DNA from: Vibrio tapetis subsp. quintayensis
GTDB taxonomy: Bacteria > Pseudomonadota > Gammaproteobacteria > Enterobacterales > Vibrionaceae
Direction of reading: 5' to 3'
Assembly (NCBI RefSeq): GCF_030409945.1
Contig: NZ_JAUFQV010000011.1
Coordinates: forward strand, 186,001 to 250,000
Length of the DNA: 64,000 nt
In this document: positions 49,424 to 58,753 of the stretch, piece after piece
How positions within the stretch are numbered: position 1 is the first letter of the stretch
Layout of the letters: each line of letters begins with the position of its first letter
The notes under the pieces: generated by a model
Database searches by the model: none
Told to the model about the DNA's origin: nothing
The model's input: the letters and a program-made list of their open reading frames with translations, nothing else
Made by a program: the position numbers and the translations under genes

Positions 49424-50305
49424 ATGAGATATTTATCCGCAGTTACCCTACTTTGGGCCTTTTCTTTTAGTCTGATCGGGGTTTACCTCGCCGGGCAGGT
49501 CGATGCTTGGTTTTCCGTGTTAACACGAGTCGCCTTAGCGAGCCTCGTGTTTTTGCCTTTCCTGAAAATACGCCAAGTACCTAAATCACTCATTGCTAAG
49601 TTAATGGCTATTGGTGGCATTCAACTTGGCTTAATGTATTGCTTCTACTATCAATCTTTTTTGCTACTGAGCGTACCCGAAGTTCTGCTATTTACGGTCT
49701 TTACCCCAATTTACGTCACCTTAATCTATGACTTATATAAAGGGCATTTCTCTCCGTGGTATCTAGTTACTGCAGCGATTGCTGTTACAGGTGCCGCCGT
49801 GATTAAGTTCGCAGGTATCAACCCAAACTTCTTAACGGGCTTCTTAGTCGTACAAGGGGCTAACCTGTGCTTTGCTATCGGCCAAGTTAGCTACAAAGTG
49901 TTAATGGAGAAGCAACCGATAGAGCTACCCCAGCATTCGGTGTTTGGCTACTTCTACCTTGGCGCCTTGTGTGTCGCGCTCGTCGCATTTGCCCTGCTTG
50001 GCAACCCAGATAAACTGCCTACCACCCAAACCCAATGGGGCATTTTGGTTTACTTAGGACTTGTTGCATCCGGTGCTGGTTACTTCCTTTGGAATAAAGG
50101 GGCGTGCTTTGTAAATGCTGGAGCTCTAGCGGTGATGAACAACGCCTTAGTACCAGCAGGTCTAGTGGTCAACATTCTGATTTGGAACCGAGACGTAGAC
50201 TTACCTCGGCTTGCCGCTGGCGCGAGCATTATTTTACTTTCACTTTGGGTCAATGAAACTTGGGTAAAGCGAAAAGTAGCTCAAGATGGAGCGCTTCGAG
50301 TGTAA
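49424..50305 (+). CDS. EamA/DMT family transporter, probably Fur-regulated
   Basis: A 293-residue inner-membrane transporter with ten predicted helices in two EamA repeats. It begins YLSAVTLLWAFSFSLIGVYLAGQ and has the second repeat near LTGFLVVQGANLCFAIGQVSYKVL. It is not the same subtype as the transporter at 45609. A perfect Fur palindrome lies 16 bases upstream, so it is predicted to be induced by iron limitation; the substrate is unknown, with export of an iron-related metabolite as one possibility. It ends at a clear terminator. Confidence 0.88.
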   Translation: MRYLSAVTLLWAFSFSLIGVYLAGQVDAWFSVLTRVALASLVFLPFLKIRQVPKSLIAKLMAIGGIQLGLMYCFYYQSFLLLSVPEVLLFTVFTPIYVTLIYDLYKGHFSPWYLVTAAIAVTGAAVIKFAGINPNFLTGFLVVQGANLCFAIGQVSYKVLMEKQPIELPQHSVFGYFYLGALCVALVAFALLGNPDKLPTTQTQWGILVYLGLVASGAGYFLWNKGACFVNAGALAVMNNALVPAGLVVNILIWNRDVDLPRLAAGASIILLSLWVNETWVKRKVAQDGALRV

Positions 50306-50334
50306 GTAAACTCGTAACACGATAAACAGATGGC

Positions 50335-50368
50335 AAAAAAGCGACGTGGTTATAACGTCGCTTTTTTT
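50335..50368. terminator. Bidirectional terminator after the EamA gene
   Basis: AAAAAAGCGACGT / ACGTCGCTTTTTT is a perfect 13-base inverted repeat with loop GGTTATA, flanked by A- and T-runs. It can serve the convergent gene at 50415 as well. Confidence 0.92.
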
Positions 50369-50414
50369 ATATTGGTCATCAGCACTGAGCTTTATTAGTG
50401 AGTGGGCCGCTGAA

Positions 50415-50885
50415 TTAGTGTACGGCGGAGTCTCGCGAACTATGTTCTTCAACGGTATGCAGTAAGTCGCTTCTCGTCATGAGTTGCTGATAGTTGACTT
50501 CGGCTTTACGCAGTTTTTTCATCAGCTTTTGCTGTTTTTTAAGCGCTTTCGCTAATTTTTTGTTTCTCTTTTTCTGCTGTTTTAGCGCTTTCTTGCTATC
50601 CATAGATTCGGCTTTTAGTGATGCACTAATCTCTGGATTCAGAATCGTAACTTCTGCTACTTCCCTTAGAGGGAGAGATTCAAGCACTAAACCACATTGT
50701 TCTTCTCTTGGTTTATCCAAGCAAGATTTAGGCGGAATCGCTGCCGGTTTACACAAATGGTTTTTATCAGACGCGGCACGGCTGCATGAGCGGCACATGT
50801 ACTTAGGCGAAGCAATTAAGGCATGGATATCGCCAAGGTTACTCGCGATATCATGTCGATTCAGTTTGCAAAGACGTCGAGTCAT
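50415..50885 (-). CDS. Hypothetical Cys-rich protein with basic C-terminal helix
   Basis: A 156-residue protein of unknown function. It starts at ATG 50885 (GGAG five bases before). The N-terminal part has a possible metal site: C6, then YMCRSCSR, HLCKP and KSC within about 30-60. The middle is acidic to neutral, and residues 95-130 are a very basic Lys/Gln helix (SKKALKQQKKRNKKLAKAL). The layout suggests a nucleic-acid or membrane-surface binding protein. It is next to rsmJ but divergent, so no operon link is implied. I do not recognise the family with confidence. Confidence 0.65.
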   Translation of the reverse strand: MTRRLCKLNRHDIASNLGDIHALIASPKYMCRSCSRAASDKNHLCKPAAIPPKSCLDKPREEQCGLVLESLPLREVAEVTILNPEISASLKAESMDSKKALKQQKKRNKKLAKALKKQQKLMKKLRKAEVNYQQLMTRSDLLHTVEEHSSRDSAVH

Positions 50886-50974
50886 GCTCACTCCAAACAG
50901 AATAATGATAACAATTCGTGTTTAGATATAGCGTGATTTGATGTTTAACGCAAGCACTAAATTTGTAGCAACTG

Positions 50975-51754
50975 CTATGTCATTGATGCCTTTACATACA
51001 CATCAAAACGATTCTTTTTCGTTTCAATCGCCATGGTCGGTTTTTGCTCATCTAACCAATTGGCATAGTCTGGTCTTTTTACCACAACACGCTTGGTTGC
51101 TAGCGCCATCGCAGGCACTAATAAGCCATCTGCATCAGTATCGGCACCCACTAGCGATTGAAAAACTCGCATTTCTTTTTTCACCAACGCGGATTTCTTC
51201 TTGTTCTCAGGGTGCGGGTACATCGGGTCTAGGTACACGACATCAGGATGCTCAAATCCTTCTTGAGTATAAAGCTTGTCTAATGCATCGAGACTGGAGG
51301 CATGCAATAGTGACATTCGCTCACTCACCCACCCGCCAATTTCCGCATCGGCTTTCGCACGCTCTAGCCCGTCATCCAACAATGCAGCAACCACAGGGTT
51401 ACGCTCAATCATTTGCACTTTACAACCCAACGACGCCAAAACAAACGCGTCTCGGCCTAAACCAGCCGTACCGTCTAATACACTCGGCGTTGCACCCTTA
51501 TTCAGCCCAGCGGCTTTTGCAATAGACTGTCCTTTTCCGCCACCAAACTTACGCCTATGGCCTACCGCACCACCGATAAGGTCGACAGAAATTGCCCCTA
51601 ACTTGGGTTCGTCGAGTTTGCGTAATTCCAATTGCTCAGACGTAAGTACCAAAGCAAATATACTTTGTTCGTCATGGGTTAAGTTCCAACGCGCTGCCAG
51701 CTCGTCCATACGGGCTTGTTGGCTTGGGTTGTCACAAATCAATTGTAATTGCAC
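50975..51754 (-). CDS. rsmJ: 16S rRNA (guanine1516-N2)-methyltransferase RsmJ
   Basis: Methylates G1516 of 16S rRNA. It has 259 residues. Motifs: [33 protein letters not shown] (SAM motif I), [19 protein letters not shown], and [24 protein letters not shown] (catalytic DPMYP). The long spacing to its neighbours suggests a single-gene unit. In E. coli rsmJ lies by prlC; here a c-di-GMP protein and an AsnC gene are inserted. Confidence 0.97.
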   Translation of the reverse strand: MQLQLICDNPSQQARMDELAARWNLTHDEQSIFALVLTSEQLELRKLDEPKLGAISVDLIGGAVGHRRKFGGGKGQSIAKAAGLNKGATPSVLDGTAGLGRDAFVLASLGCKVQMIERNPVVAALLDDGLERAKADAEIGGWVSERMSLLHASSLDALDKLYTQEGFEHPDVVYLDPMYPHPENKKKSALVKKEMRVFQSLVGADTDADGLLVPAMALATKRVVVKRPDYANWLDEQKPTMAIETKKNRFDVYVKASMT

Positions 51755-51796
51755 GCTAGGCTCCGAATCTCTTTTTTATGGGGTCGCAAGTGTAAC

Positions 51797-54700
51797 CTAA
51801 TTTAATGAATGGCGAGACTGTTGTTGTTCAATCATCTCATCAATGAGTTCAGCCAGTGGTTTCGGCATACCTATTTCATACCCTTGTCCGTAATCGACGC
51901 CAAGCTCACACAAACATTCAATGATCGCCGGGCTTTCCACAAATTCCGCGACGGTAATTTTACCCATTTGCTGAGCCAAATCGTTTATCGAACGAACCAT
52001 GATCAAGTCCATTTCATTTTCATCGATATCACGCACAAACAGGCCATCAATTTTGACAATGTCTACAGGCAAAGATTTGAGGTACCCAAATGAAGATAAG
52101 CCCGACCCAAAATCATCAAGGGCAATCAAACAACCTAAAGATTTAAGATGAGTGAACGCCTGTTTTGCTTGCTCGACATTTTGAATGGCAGCGGTTTCTG
52201 TTATTTCTAAACAGATTTTACTGCTCGGGAAATCGGCCTCTGCAATGGTTGTAGTCAATGTGTTGATGAACTCAATGTTGCCCAATGACTGACCCGAAAT
52301 ATTAATCGAGCACATATCAATCAAAGCGGATTTTTCAGGGTGATTATCAAGCCACTGCATGGTTTTCGTAATGACATGTCTATCAACCAAATGGGCGATG
52401 TTGTAGCGCTCTGATGCAGGCATAAAGACACCAGGAGATAAGTACTCGCCATCTCGCTTTTTGATTCTGACCAAAATCTCTACGTGAATTCGGTGAGCAT
52501 TGCCCTCATCAAGCCCTAAAATTCGCTGTGCAAATAATTCCATTCGTTGCTCTGACAACGCCTCATGCACTAAGTTAACGCTTTCCATCTGCTGCTGACG
52601 GTAATTTAATTCGGCATCATCCACCCGGTAGAGCTGATAACGGTTGCGTCCTTCTTCTTTTGCTGCATAGCACGCAGTGTCCGCCTGCGCGTGCACCATT
52701 TGCGGGGAAATGGCCGTATGATCAATCAAACGGATACCAATACTACAGCTCACATTCAGGCGCATTTTATCTAACACAAATGGATTATCGTTGAGGGTAT
52801 CTATTATGGTCTGCGACACTTTTATCGCAGCCACTTCAGTACAATCTCTTAGCAACACGCCAAACTCATCCCCCCCCATTCGCGAAAGCACACCATTAAA
52901 TGGCAGCACGTCTTGAATGAGCTGGGCACAATACACTATGGCTTCATCGCCAGCTTCGTGACCGACAGTATCATTAATTACCTTCAATTGATCGAGATCG
53001 ATAAACAGCATGGCATGAGTTCGATAGTGTCCCTCAATTTCTTGCATTGCTTTCAATAATTGCTGTTCGAAATAATTTCGGTTAAACGCTTTAGTGAGCA
53101 CATCATGCTGGGCTTGGTAAGCAAGTTGATCGGCCAAATCTCGTGTTTCACTGATGTCTTCCCCCACGATCAATAATTGCTGCGTTTCCGTTAGTGGGCG
53201 AATGTTTTCTCGGATCCAGATAGATTGGCCATCCAGTGTTTTGTATTGCACTTCCCGTCGCCATACCGACAACTCTGACGGCTTAGGCTGCAATAACAAC
53301 TGCCTCGCAGTTAATGCATGATCATCCACGTAGAAGTCTTTTAGCCGGTGGCCAAGCAAGTCCATAGATTGATAACCCAACAGTTCTTGGGCGAAGCGGT
53401 TTACGGCCTGAATTCGATTGTTTTCGTCCAAGGTCAGCATCATGACCGGCTGTTTTTCATAGTAATGACGAAAGCTCGCCTCACTTTCAAACAGCTTTTC
53501 TTCGGTTTCTTTGCGAGAGGTAATATCTTGCGCTTCCACCAAGAATTCTTGGTGTGATTGCTCAACCACTGGTAACGCTTTTAGAGAAATGTCTAGTATT
53601 CTGGAGCCAAGAGTGTGGTGCAGCACCTCACCTTCAAACCGTATCCCAGAGGAAATACGCTCAAGGCTAAAGTACTGATAGATTTTATTGGCTGAGTCAG
53701 TGTGCCAACTGGAAAACTGCCACAGCGGGCGTTCAATATTGAAATCGTGACTGAACAGCAACTCCTGCATACGGCTATTACTTGAAATCAAGCGGCCATG
53801 TTGGTCAAAAATACCCAAATAAAGATTACTTTGATCAAATACCGTTTCCAACAACACTTGGTTTTTCCGCAGTTGCCGCTTACTGCTATTTAGTCTTTTG
53901 GTGTAATAAAGCAAACTGACGATGGTCAGAATCATTATCACAATGAACATCAAATACACTTTAAACTCTTGTAGATAAGATAACCAAAATGGAATCGGCT
54001 TATTATATAAGGAGCCCGATAATACTCCGCTACTATCGAGATCCCAATGTTTAAGTGCCTGATAATCTAACTTTAGCTGCGGGTTACTTAAAGAAATGTC
54101 CGGCAATGGCGCCTCGGGGTTATGCAGCACATCTAGCGCTTTTGCCCCTACAGCCACCCCATGCAGGTAGCCATCATTGATAATTCCACCAACGCTACCA
54201 TGACCAAAACCAGCATTATGCAGCATATAGATGGGGGCTTTGGAATGTTGTTTCAGCCACGCCCAATCTTCAATGCCCAGCATCTCGCCATTCTCATCTC
54301 GGAAGTATATCCAAAACAGCAAGGCCGATTGTCGTGTCATCTTTTCTGTTATTTGGTGCAAAGTCTGGTTACTACTGGGGGCAATTACTTTAATAAGTGC
54401 CCTATCTGCAGGGTTCTTTGTTAAATATTGCTCAATGACCTTACGAGCGGCGTTACCCGTTTGGGAGTGATCAATGATGACCACAATTTTTTCTATATCA
54501 GGCTGAAAGCTTTTAATCAGTCGGATATTCCCCGCCACCTCAGAGTGTTCTGGGATGCCCGTAGCTCGAATTTTGGAATGAAGAGTGGGAGAGTAATTGT
54601 TGATACCACCAAAGATAACGGGAGTGTCACCAATTTCTTTGGACAAACTTTGCATCAGTGCTAATGCGTTATTATCACTGACAATAATGGCCTTGAATTT

Positions 54701-54970
54701 TTCTTGCTCGAATTTGGTTCTAAACAAAGATTCCAATTGTTCAAAGTACTGAGGAGTTTGCAAACGTTTCGTATCAAGATAAAACACACGATTGGATATA
54801 TTTTCGGAGTCTAGTTGCTCAGAAAGACCCTTTTGGAGATTGTCTGTCCAAAAAAAACCTTGATGGTACGAATGCACGACCAATACATTTTCGTTACCAC
54901 CAGACACTCCTGCGGTATATAAAGCAGTGCTTAGCAGTAATGTTACTGTCATTATCCAAGTACGTATCAA
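51797..54970 (-). CDS. Multi-domain sensor: ABC-type periplasmic binding, PAS-PAS, GGDEF, EAL
   Basis: A 1057-residue membrane protein. A signal-like N-terminus is followed by an ABC substrate-binding-like periplasmic domain (about 28-310, VLVVHSYHQGFFWTDN). One membrane helix (about 336-358), two PAS regions (about 370-480 and 490-605), an intact GGDEF (RMGGDEF near 698) and an EAL-type domain follow. The EAL signature reads EILVR (Ala to Ile), but the other phosphodiesterase residues (SINISG, EITETA, DDFGSG, VKIDG, AEFVES, QGYEIG) are present. Start: TTG 54970 has a GAGAAG Shine-Dalgarno; ATG 54952 is the alternative. It may bind a ligand and adjust c-di-GMP in both directions. Confidence 0.93.
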   Translation of the reverse strand: MIRTWIMTVTLLLSTALYTAGVSGGNENVLVVHSYHQGFFWTDNLQKGLSEQLDSENISNRVFYLDTKRLQTPQYFEQLESLFRTKFEQEKFKAIIVSDNNALALMQSLSKEIGDTPVIFGGINNYSPTLHSKIRATGIPEHSEVAGNIRLIKSFQPDIEKIVVIIDHSQTGNAARKVIEQYLTKNPADRALIKVIAPSSNQTLHQITEKMTRQSALLFWIYFRDENGEMLGIEDWAWLKQHSKAPIYMLHNAGFGHGSVGGIINDGYLHGVAVGAKALDVLHNPEAPLPDISLSNPQLKLDYQALKHWDLDSSGVLSGSLYNKPIPFWLSYLQEFKVYLMFIVIMILTIVSLLYYTKRLNSSKRQLRKNQVLLETVFDQSNLYLGIFDQHGRLISSNSRMQELLFSHDFNIERPLWQFSSWHTDSANKIYQYFSLERISSGIRFEGEVLHHTLGSRILDISLKALPVVEQSHQEFLVEAQDITSRKETEEKLFESEASFRHYYEKQPVMMLTLDENNRIQAVNRFAQELLGYQSMDLLGHRLKDFYVDDHALTARQLLLQPKPSELSVWRREVQYKTLDGQSIWIRENIRPLTETQQLLIVGEDISETRDLADQLAYQAQHDVLTKAFNRNYFEQQLLKAMQEIEGHYRTHAMLFIDLDQLKVINDTVGHEAGDEAIVYCAQLIQDVLPFNGVLSRMGGDEFGVLLRDCTEVAAIKVSQTIIDTLNDNPFVLDKMRLNVSCSIGIRLIDHTAISPQMVHAQADTACYAAKEEGRNRYQLYRVDDAELNYRQQQMESVNLVHEALSEQRMELFAQRILGLDEGNAHRIHVEILVRIKKRDGEYLSPGVFMPASERYNIAHLVDRHVITKTMQWLDNHPEKSALIDMCSINISGQSLGNIEFINTLTTTIAEADFPSSKICLEITETAAIQNVEQAKQAFTHLKSLGCLIALDDFGSGLSSFGYLKSLPVDIVKIDGLFVRDIDENEMDLIMVRSINDLAQQMGKITVAEFVESPAIIECLCELGVDYGQGYEIGMPKPLAELIDEMIEQQQSRHSLN

Positions 54971-55066
54971 AATATCTTCTCGTCAAATTTGTCGGATATG
55001 CCTACTATGTCCAAAGCATCCTACTCCAGACTGAAACCTCCGATCCCCCGAAACAAGGAACGTAAC

Positions 55067-55531
55067 ATGCATACCAACCAGACACGTCTTGATGATTTAG
55101 ATCGTGCCATTTTAAAAGCGTTAATGAGCGACGCAAGAACTCCGTATGCAGAAATGGCCAAGCAATTTAATGTTAGCCCAGCCACCATTCATGTGCGAAT
55201 AGAAAAAATGAAAGCCGCTGATATCATTGAAGGAACGGAGGTGATAGTCAACACCAAGAAGCTAGGGTATGACGTGTGTTGCTTTATTGGTATTAACTTA
55301 AATGCCGCGAGAGATTACCACTCTGCGATTGCCAAGCTGAATGCACTGGATGAAGTGGTAGAAGCTTATTACACCACAGGTGCTTATAACATCTTCGTGA
55401 AGCTAATGTGTAAATCGATAGAAGAACTGCAGTTTGTCCTGATCGACAAACTGCAGGCCATTGATGAAGTGCAATCAACAGAAACGCTGATCTCACTGCA
55501 AAACCCGATCAATCGGAATGTGAATCCTTAG
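55067..55531 (+). CDS. asnC: Lrp/AsnC family transcriptional regulator
   Basis: Amino-acid-responsive DNA-binding regulator. It has 154 residues from ATG 55067, chosen over the frame opening at 54989 because AAGGAACG lies just upstream and the protein then begins MHTNQTRLDDLDRAILKALM. N-terminal helix-turn-helix (about 20-65, SPATIHVRIEKMKAADII) is followed by the RAM/Lrp ligand-binding domain (VVEAYYTTGAYNIFVKL). The sequence resembles AsnC of E. coli most closely, which controls asparagine synthesis, but the exact orthology was not tested. It is convergent with prlC across repeat element H. Confidence 0.88.
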   Translation: MHTNQTRLDDLDRAILKALMSDARTPYAEMAKQFNVSPATIHVRIEKMKAADIIEGTEVIVNTKKLGYDVCCFIGINLNAARDYHSAIAKLNALDEVVEAYYTTGAYNIFVKLMCKSIEELQFVLIDKLQAIDEVQSTETLISLQNPINRNVNP

Positions 55532-55539
55532 GCAGGAAG

Positions 55540-55621
55540 TGCGAAGTACTAAACTCTAAAGGCTAAGTGGAGATCGCCTCACACCTAGCACTTAGCTTTT
55601 CGCACCTAGCTTTTAGTACTT
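55540..55621. repeat. Inverted heptad-repeat element H, between asnC and prlC
   Basis: Left arm 55540-55567: TGCGAAG TACTAAA CTCTAAA GGCTAAG, four different heptads in register, starting eight bases after the asnC stop. Right arm on the minus strand, 55620-55579: TACTAAA AGCTAGG TGCGAAA AGCTAAG TGCTAGG TGTGAGG, ending against the prlC stop. The arms pair imperfectly over about 30 bp around a short core. One array mixes heptads seen elsewhere as homogeneous repeats, which links the types together. Confidence 0.85.
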
Positions 55622-55627
55622 CTAGCC

Positions 55628-57670
55628 CTAAGCACTAATACCCGCATGTCTTAGCATGGCATCAATTTGTGGCTCGCGGCCTCGGAAGCGTTTGAATAGC
55701 TCCATTGGTTCTTCGCTGCCGCCCATTTCTAGGATGTTGTTTAAGAAGCTTTGTCCTGTTTCAGCATTAAAGATGCCCTCTTCCTCAAAACGAGAAAAGG
55801 CATCGGCTGATAACACTTCAGCCCATAAGTAGCTGTAGTAACCGGCACTGTAACCACCAGCAAAGATATGGCCAAAGCTATGAGAGAATCGGTTCCACTC
55901 AAGGCTTGGTAATACGGCGACTTTGCTTTTTACTTCGGTTAACGTTTCTAGTACACGAGCACCAATTTCTGGATCAAACTCGGTGTGAAGGGTGAAGTCG
56001 AACAAGCCAAGTTCAAGCTGGCGCAAAATAAACATCGCAGATTGGAAGTTCTTGGCTGCGAGCATTTTGTCTAGCATTGCTTTTGGCAGTGCTTCACCTG
56101 TTTCATAATGACCTGAAATAAAGCTTAACGCTTGCTCTTCCCAACACCAATTTTCTAGGAACTGACTTGGTAGCTCAACCGCATCCCATGGCACACCATT
56201 GATACCAGAAACCGCTGACTCTTCGATCTGCGTTAGCATGTGATGAATACCATGACCCGTTTCGTGGAATAGCGTCACGACTTCATCATGAGTAAACAAA
56301 GCTGGCTTGTCGCCAACCGGCTTATTGAAGTTACACGTGAGGTACGCGACTGGCGATTGCAGTTCACCGGTTTCGGTAACACGACGCACGCGGCACTCAT
56401 CCATCCATGCACCGCCACGCTTGTGTTCACGCGCATACAAGTCTAGGTAGAAGCTACCACGCAGCTCGTCTTTGCTATCAAAGATATCGAAGAAACGCAC
56501 CGAATCGTGCCATACATCAACCCCCTCACGCTCTTGCACTCGCATGCCAAACACACGGTTCAGTACTTCAAATAAGCCCGCGATGACTTTCGATTCAGGA
56601 AAGTAAGGACGCAACTCTTCATCGGAGATTTGGAACAAGTTCTGTTTTTGTTTTTCACTGTAATAGCCGATATCCCACGGATTTAACTCAGTGACACCAC
56701 ATTCTTTCTCAACAAACTGGCGCAATTCTTCTACTTCGCGTTCACCTTGTGGCTTGGCTTTTACTGCTAAGTCGTTTAAGAAACCAAGAACTTGTTGTGG
56801 GTTTTCCGCCATCTTAGTTGATAGCGACTTTTCACTATAGGTAGCAAAACCGAGCAAACGAGCAATTTCGTGACGCAGCTTTAATTGCTCTGCGATTAAC
56901 TCCGAGTTATCCCATTTGTTAGCATTAGGCCCACGGTCAGAAGCGCGAGTTACGTAAGCTTCATACAGCTCTTTACGTAGCTCTTGATTGTCACAGTAAG
57001 TCATGACGGGAATGTAAGATGGCATTTCCAAGGTAATTAACCATCCATCCAATTCCTTGGCTTGTGCTGCCGCTTTTGCCGCCGCGATTGCTGAGTCTGG
57101 CATACCCGCTAATTCCGTTTCATCGGTAATTTGCTTCGTCCAACCCATCGTTGCGTCTAATACGTTATTCGAGAACTGAGAACCAAGCTCAGACATACGC
57201 TTGCTAATCTCGCCATAACGATGCTGCTCATCCGCTGGCAAACCAATACCAGAAAGTTCGAAGTCACGCAGTGCATCAGTGATCGATTTCTTTTGCGCTT
57301 GCGCTAGGCCGGTAAATTCCTCTGAATTTTTAATACTCTTATACGCATCGTATAAGCCTTTATGTTGACCAACCCAAGTGCCATATTCTGACAAAATAGG
57401 CAGACAGCTTTCATAGGCTTCACGTAATTCGTTACTATTTAGTACCGAGTTCATGTGGCTCACAGGAGACCAAATGCGGCTTAAACGGTCATCCACTTCT
57501 GCCAAGGGCATACAAATCGTTTTGTGACTCGGCGTGTCATTTGCTTCAAGAACTTGTTCTACTTTTGCGCGGCACTCTGCAATGGCTTGCTCTACAGCGG
57601 GCTTAACGTGTTCTGGTTTAATTTGAGAAAATAGCGGAAGATCGGTAAAGCTCAATAGTGGGTTGGACAT
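55628..57670 (-). CDS. prlC: Oligopeptidase A
   Basis: Cytoplasmic M3-family zinc metallopeptidase that degrades signal peptides and oligopeptides. It has 680 residues, the E. coli length. The active site TLFHETGHGIHHML (HExxH, with the second Glu about 25 residues later in the WDAVELPSQFLENW block) is intact. The N-terminus begins SNPLLSFTDLPLFSQIKPEHV, typical of OpdA. Its stop codon abuts repeat element H. It is divergent from rlmJ, the order known from E. coli. Confidence 0.98.
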   Translation of the reverse strand: MSNPLLSFTDLPLFSQIKPEHVKPAVEQAIAECRAKVEQVLEANDTPSHKTICMPLAEVDDRLSRIWSPVSHMNSVLNSNELREAYESCLPILSEYGTWVGQHKGLYDAYKSIKNSEEFTGLAQAQKKSITDALRDFELSGIGLPADEQHRYGEISKRMSELGSQFSNNVLDATMGWTKQITDETELAGMPDSAIAAAKAAAQAKELDGWLITLEMPSYIPVMTYCDNQELRKELYEAYVTRASDRGPNANKWDNSELIAEQLKLRHEIARLLGFATYSEKSLSTKMAENPQQVLGFLNDLAVKAKPQGEREVEELRQFVEKECGVTELNPWDIGYYSEKQKQNLFQISDEELRPYFPESKVIAGLFEVLNRVFGMRVQEREGVDVWHDSVRFFDIFDSKDELRGSFYLDLYAREHKRGGAWMDECRVRRVTETGELQSPVAYLTCNFNKPVGDKPALFTHDEVVTLFHETGHGIHHMLTQIEESAVSGINGVPWDAVELPSQFLENWCWEEQALSFISGHYETGEALPKAMLDKMLAAKNFQSAMFILRQLELGLFDFTLHTEFDPEIGARVLETLTEVKSKVAVLPSLEWNRFSHSFGHIFAGGYSAGYYSYLWAEVLSADAFSRFEEEGIFNAETGQSFLNNILEMGGSEEPMELFKRFRGREPQIDAMLRHAGISA

Positions 57671-57831
57671 CCTGAGTTCCTTTTAAAATTCGTCTTTTTT
57701 ATTATTTCTACGTCTAATAAATGTAGGCATCTTATAGAAATTTCAATAGTGGCGTATAATCATTCACATTAGTTTATTAAAGTATCGTGAACCAAGCCTT
57801 CACAGCTCATTTCATAAAGCGAGAAACCATT

Positions 57832-58671
57832 TTGTTAAGTTATCGTCACAGTTTTCACGCAGGCAACCACGCCGATGTGGTTAAGCATATCGTCCAATCA
57901 TTAATATTGGATGCTTTGGCTCAAAAAGAAACACCCTATGTTTACCACGATACGCACTCTGGTGTTGGTCGCTACGACCTGACTCACGAATGGTCAGAAA
58001 AAACCGGCGAATACAAACAAGGTATCTCTCGCGTTTGGCAGCAAACCGACATCCCAGCAGACATTAAAACCTACTTAAGTGCCATTACAGATCTTAATCA
58101 AGGTGATGAATTGCGTTACTACCCGGGCTCACCTCGCGTGGCTCGTGCACATTTGCGCCCTCAAGATCGCATGGTATTAACCGAACTGCATCCAAGTGAT
58201 CACCCTCTTTTGGAGCAAGAGTTCCACCGTGATCGCCAAGTGAAAATTTACAAAGAAGATGGTTTTCAACGCTTGAAAGGCAGTTTACCGCCAAAAGAGC
58301 GCCGTGGTTTAGTTTTGATTGATCCACCTTATGAGCTAGCCAATGAATACCGTGATGTCGTAAAAGCAATCGGCCAAAGCCACAAGCGCTGGGCAACGGG
58401 CATTTATGCGATTTGGTACCCGGTTGTGAACCGTTACGACATTGATGACATGATTAAAGGACTTGAAAAGCTGGGTATTAGAAAGATATTACAAATAGAA
58501 CTTGGCGTTTCTCCAGACACCAATGAACGTGGTATGACGGCATCAGGCATGATCGTGATAAACCCGCCTTGGAAACTAGAAAGCCAAATGAAGCAAATTT
58601 TACCGTTCTTGCAGCAAGCAATTGCCCCTGCGACCGGTCATCATAAAGTAGAATGGATTGTACCAGAGTAA
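57832..58671 (+). CDS. rlmJ: 23S rRNA (adenine2030-N6)-methyltransferase RlmJ
   Basis: Methylates A2030 of 23S rRNA. It has 279 residues if it starts at TTG 57832, which gives MLSYRHSFHAGNHADVVKH, the canonical N-terminus; the frame opens at GTG 57787 with no Shine-Dalgarno and an atypical leader. Motifs: HAGNHADVVKHIV, YHDTHSGVGRYDL, YPGSPRVAR and the catalytic LIDPPYE (DPPY). It lies directly upstream of gor, as in E. coli. Confidence 0.95.
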   Translation: MLSYRHSFHAGNHADVVKHIVQSLILDALAQKETPYVYHDTHSGVGRYDLTHEWSEKTGEYKQGISRVWQQTDIPADIKTYLSAITDLNQGDELRYYPGSPRVARAHLRPQDRMVLTELHPSDHPLLEQEFHRDRQVKIYKEDGFQRLKGSLPPKERRGLVLIDPPYELANEYRDVVKAIGQSHKRWATGIYAIWYPVVNRYDIDDMIKGLEKLGIRKILQIELGVSPDTNERGMTASGMIVINPPWKLESQMKQILPFLQQAIAPATGHHKVEWIVPE

Positions 58672-58753
58672 TTTCAAGGATAAGGAACAGCTCAACACCC
58701 TTCGTCCTGATTAGAAAACTTAAAAAAATTAAAACAAATCGGAGAAAGAAACA

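Noticed and set aside
54989..55066. Extended AsnC N-terminus
   Set aside because: AAGGAACG precedes ATG 55067, and the shorter protein fits the family length.
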